The notes under the pieces are model-generated. The model was not told the DNA's origin. It worked only from the letters and a program-made list of their open reading frames with translations, and did not search any database. A stretch of 13,614 bases of DNA, taken from positions 1 through 13,614 of the forward strand of contig CAMQPJ010000012.1 in assembly GCA_947003675.1 (NCBI GenBank), written 5' to 3'. The position numbers and the translations under genes are program-made. Of this stretch, positions 12,704 to 13,614 are shown one piece after another; the stretch's first letter is position 1, and every line of letters starts with the position of its first letter. This stretch comes from an uncultured Collinsella sp. (GTDB taxonomy: Bacteria > Actinomycetota > Coriobacteriia > Coriobacteriales > Coriobacteriaceae).

Positions 12704-13614
12704 ATGATCACTTCCGAGCTTTTCGGCACCGCGCCGTGCGGTACCCCCGTTCATCGTTACACCCTCAACGGGCCCGAGATCTGCGTTCGCATTATGGACT
12801 ATGGCGCCACCGTGCTGGGTATCGATGTGCCCGACATTCCCGGCAACGTGCGCGATGTAGTGCTGGGCTTCGATAAGCTCGAGGATTACTTTGACAACCC
12901 CGCCTGCTTTGGCGCGACCATCGGACCTGTGGCCAACCGCACTGCGGATGCCACGATCACCATCGCCGGCACGGACTGGCATATGCCGGCCAACGAAGGC
13001 GTCAACAACCTGCACAGCGATCTTGAACACGGCCTGCACAAGCGCGTATGGGACGTTGAGCTCGACGAGGTCCACAATGCCGTGCGCATGACCACCTCGC
13101 TTGAGGACGGTGAGCTGGGCCTGCCCGGCAACCGCACCTTTACGGCCGTGTTTACCGTGACGCGCACCGGCCGCTTCCGTATCGAATATGGCTGCGAGAG
13201 CGACCGCGCCACCTACGTGTCCATGACCAACCACACGTACTTTAACCTTGCCGGCCATAACGCCGGCATGGACTGCGAGCACTTCTTTGTTGCCAACGCT
13301 GCCCACTACCTGCCCATTAACGAGCAGAATATCCCCACCGGTGAAATCGTTCCGGTCGAGGGTACGCCGTTTGACTTCCGTGAGCTGCGCCCCGTCGCGC
13401 CTGGCATGGAGGCCGACGATCCCCAGATTAAGCAGGCACGCGGCTACGACCACTGCCTGTGCATCGATGGCTATCAGTACGGCCGTAATCTGCGCCGCGC
13501 CCTGCACGTCGAGGAGATGTGGACCGGTCGTGAGCTGGACTACTACACCACCGCCCCGGGCGTGCAGCTCTACACCGGCAACTGGCTGGGCGACGAGCAC
13601 GCCAAGGACGATGC
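12704..13614 (+). CDS. galM: Aldose 1-epimerase (galactose mutarotase), 3' end outside the window
   Basis: Interconverts the alpha and beta anomers of galactose (and glucose), feeding free galactose into the Leloir pathway. The frame is open from ATG 12704 to the window end (303 complete codons; the family has about 340-350). Catalytic-site residues are visible: Arg79 in GPVANR, His104 in NNLHSD, His177 in the NHTYFNL motif (acid) and Asp249 in GYDHCL, followed by the PGVQLYTGNW motif. The catalytic base Glu, close to the C terminus, is beyond the edge. AGGA at 12695-12698 precedes the start. It is divergent from the DeoR-family regulator, which probably controls it. A galM next to phospho-galactosidases suggests that some galactose is also released unphosphorylated. 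Confidence 0.93.
   Translation, partial: MITSELFGTAPCGTPVHRYTLNGPEICVRIMDYGATVLGIDVPDIPGNVRDVVLGFDKLEDYFDNPACFGATIGPVANRTADATITIAGTDWHMPANEGVNNLHSDLEHGLHKRVWDVELDEVHNAVRMTTSLEDGELGLPGNRTFTAVFTVTRTGRFRIEYGCESDRATYVSMTNHTYFNLAGHNAGMDCEHFFVANAAHYLPINEQNIPTGEIVPVEGTPFDFRELRPVAPGMEADDPQIKQARGYDHCLCIDGYQYGRNLRRALHVEEMWTGRELDYYTTAPGVQLYTGNWLGDEHAKDD

Noticed and set aside
12602..13600. A 332-codon open frame on the minus strand
   Set aside because: Antisense to galM, whose sense translation carries all expected active-site motifs up to the window edge.

Overview
The window looks like an accessory lactose/beta-galactoside island of a GC-rich Gram-positive gut actinobacterium. A Coriobacteriia member such as Collinsella is my best guess, based on the strong G/C bias at third codon positions, the AGGAG-type ribosome sites and the stacked lactose-PTS genes. 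The taxonomic call is inference; no rRNA or marker gene is present.

Layout from left to right: (1) the 3' two thirds of a 6-phospho-beta-galactosidase gene (lacG copy 1, cut by the window edge), then a strong intrinsic terminator and two copies of a 57-nt hairpin repeat. (2) Module A: a LacI-family repressor on the minus strand (about 1203-2240), a divergent control region, lacG copy 2 (2576-4024) and a lactose-type EIICB permease, lacE copy 1 (4201-5961), closed by a terminator and one hairpin repeat. (3) Module B: a second LacI-family repressor on the minus strand (about 6135-7145), a divergent control region with a 24-bp perfect palindrome, lacE copy 2 (7421-9199) and lacG copy 3 (9275-10696), closed by a terminator and three hairpin repeats. 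(4) A Phd/YefM-type antitoxin and RelE/ParE-type toxin pair (11074-11635). (5) A DeoR-family regulator resembling LacR (minus strand, 11733-12497), divergent from an aldose 1-epimerase/galactose mutarotase gene that runs off the right edge.

How the parts fit: each EIICB would import and phosphorylate a beta-galactoside, and each 6-phospho-beta-galactosidase would hydrolyse it to galactose-6-phosphate plus the aglycone. All three enzymes keep the Ser-Trp...Lys-x-Tyr signature that marks phospho-galactosidases rather than phospho-glucosidases. Each module has its own LacI repressor, and I can read different candidate operators for each: half-site TGAGCAC for module A and TGACAAC for module B, both around a central ACGT. 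The two repressors differ at exactly the recognition-helix positions that set specificity in this family. No EIIA (LacF) and no tagatose-6-phosphate genes are present, so these must lie elsewhere. The DeoR/LacR-like gene may add a layer of control over all of this.

The least explained structure is the six-copy intergenic hairpin repeat: two 16-nt arms, a loop of exactly 25 nt in every copy, two loop classes ordered A-B or A-B-A, and an 80-81 bp period where copies are clustered. It bounds each lac module just after the terminator. I do not recognise it as a named repeat family. A second unexplained element is a 31-bp sequence block shared by the two divergent control regions, directly upstream of each lacI promoter.
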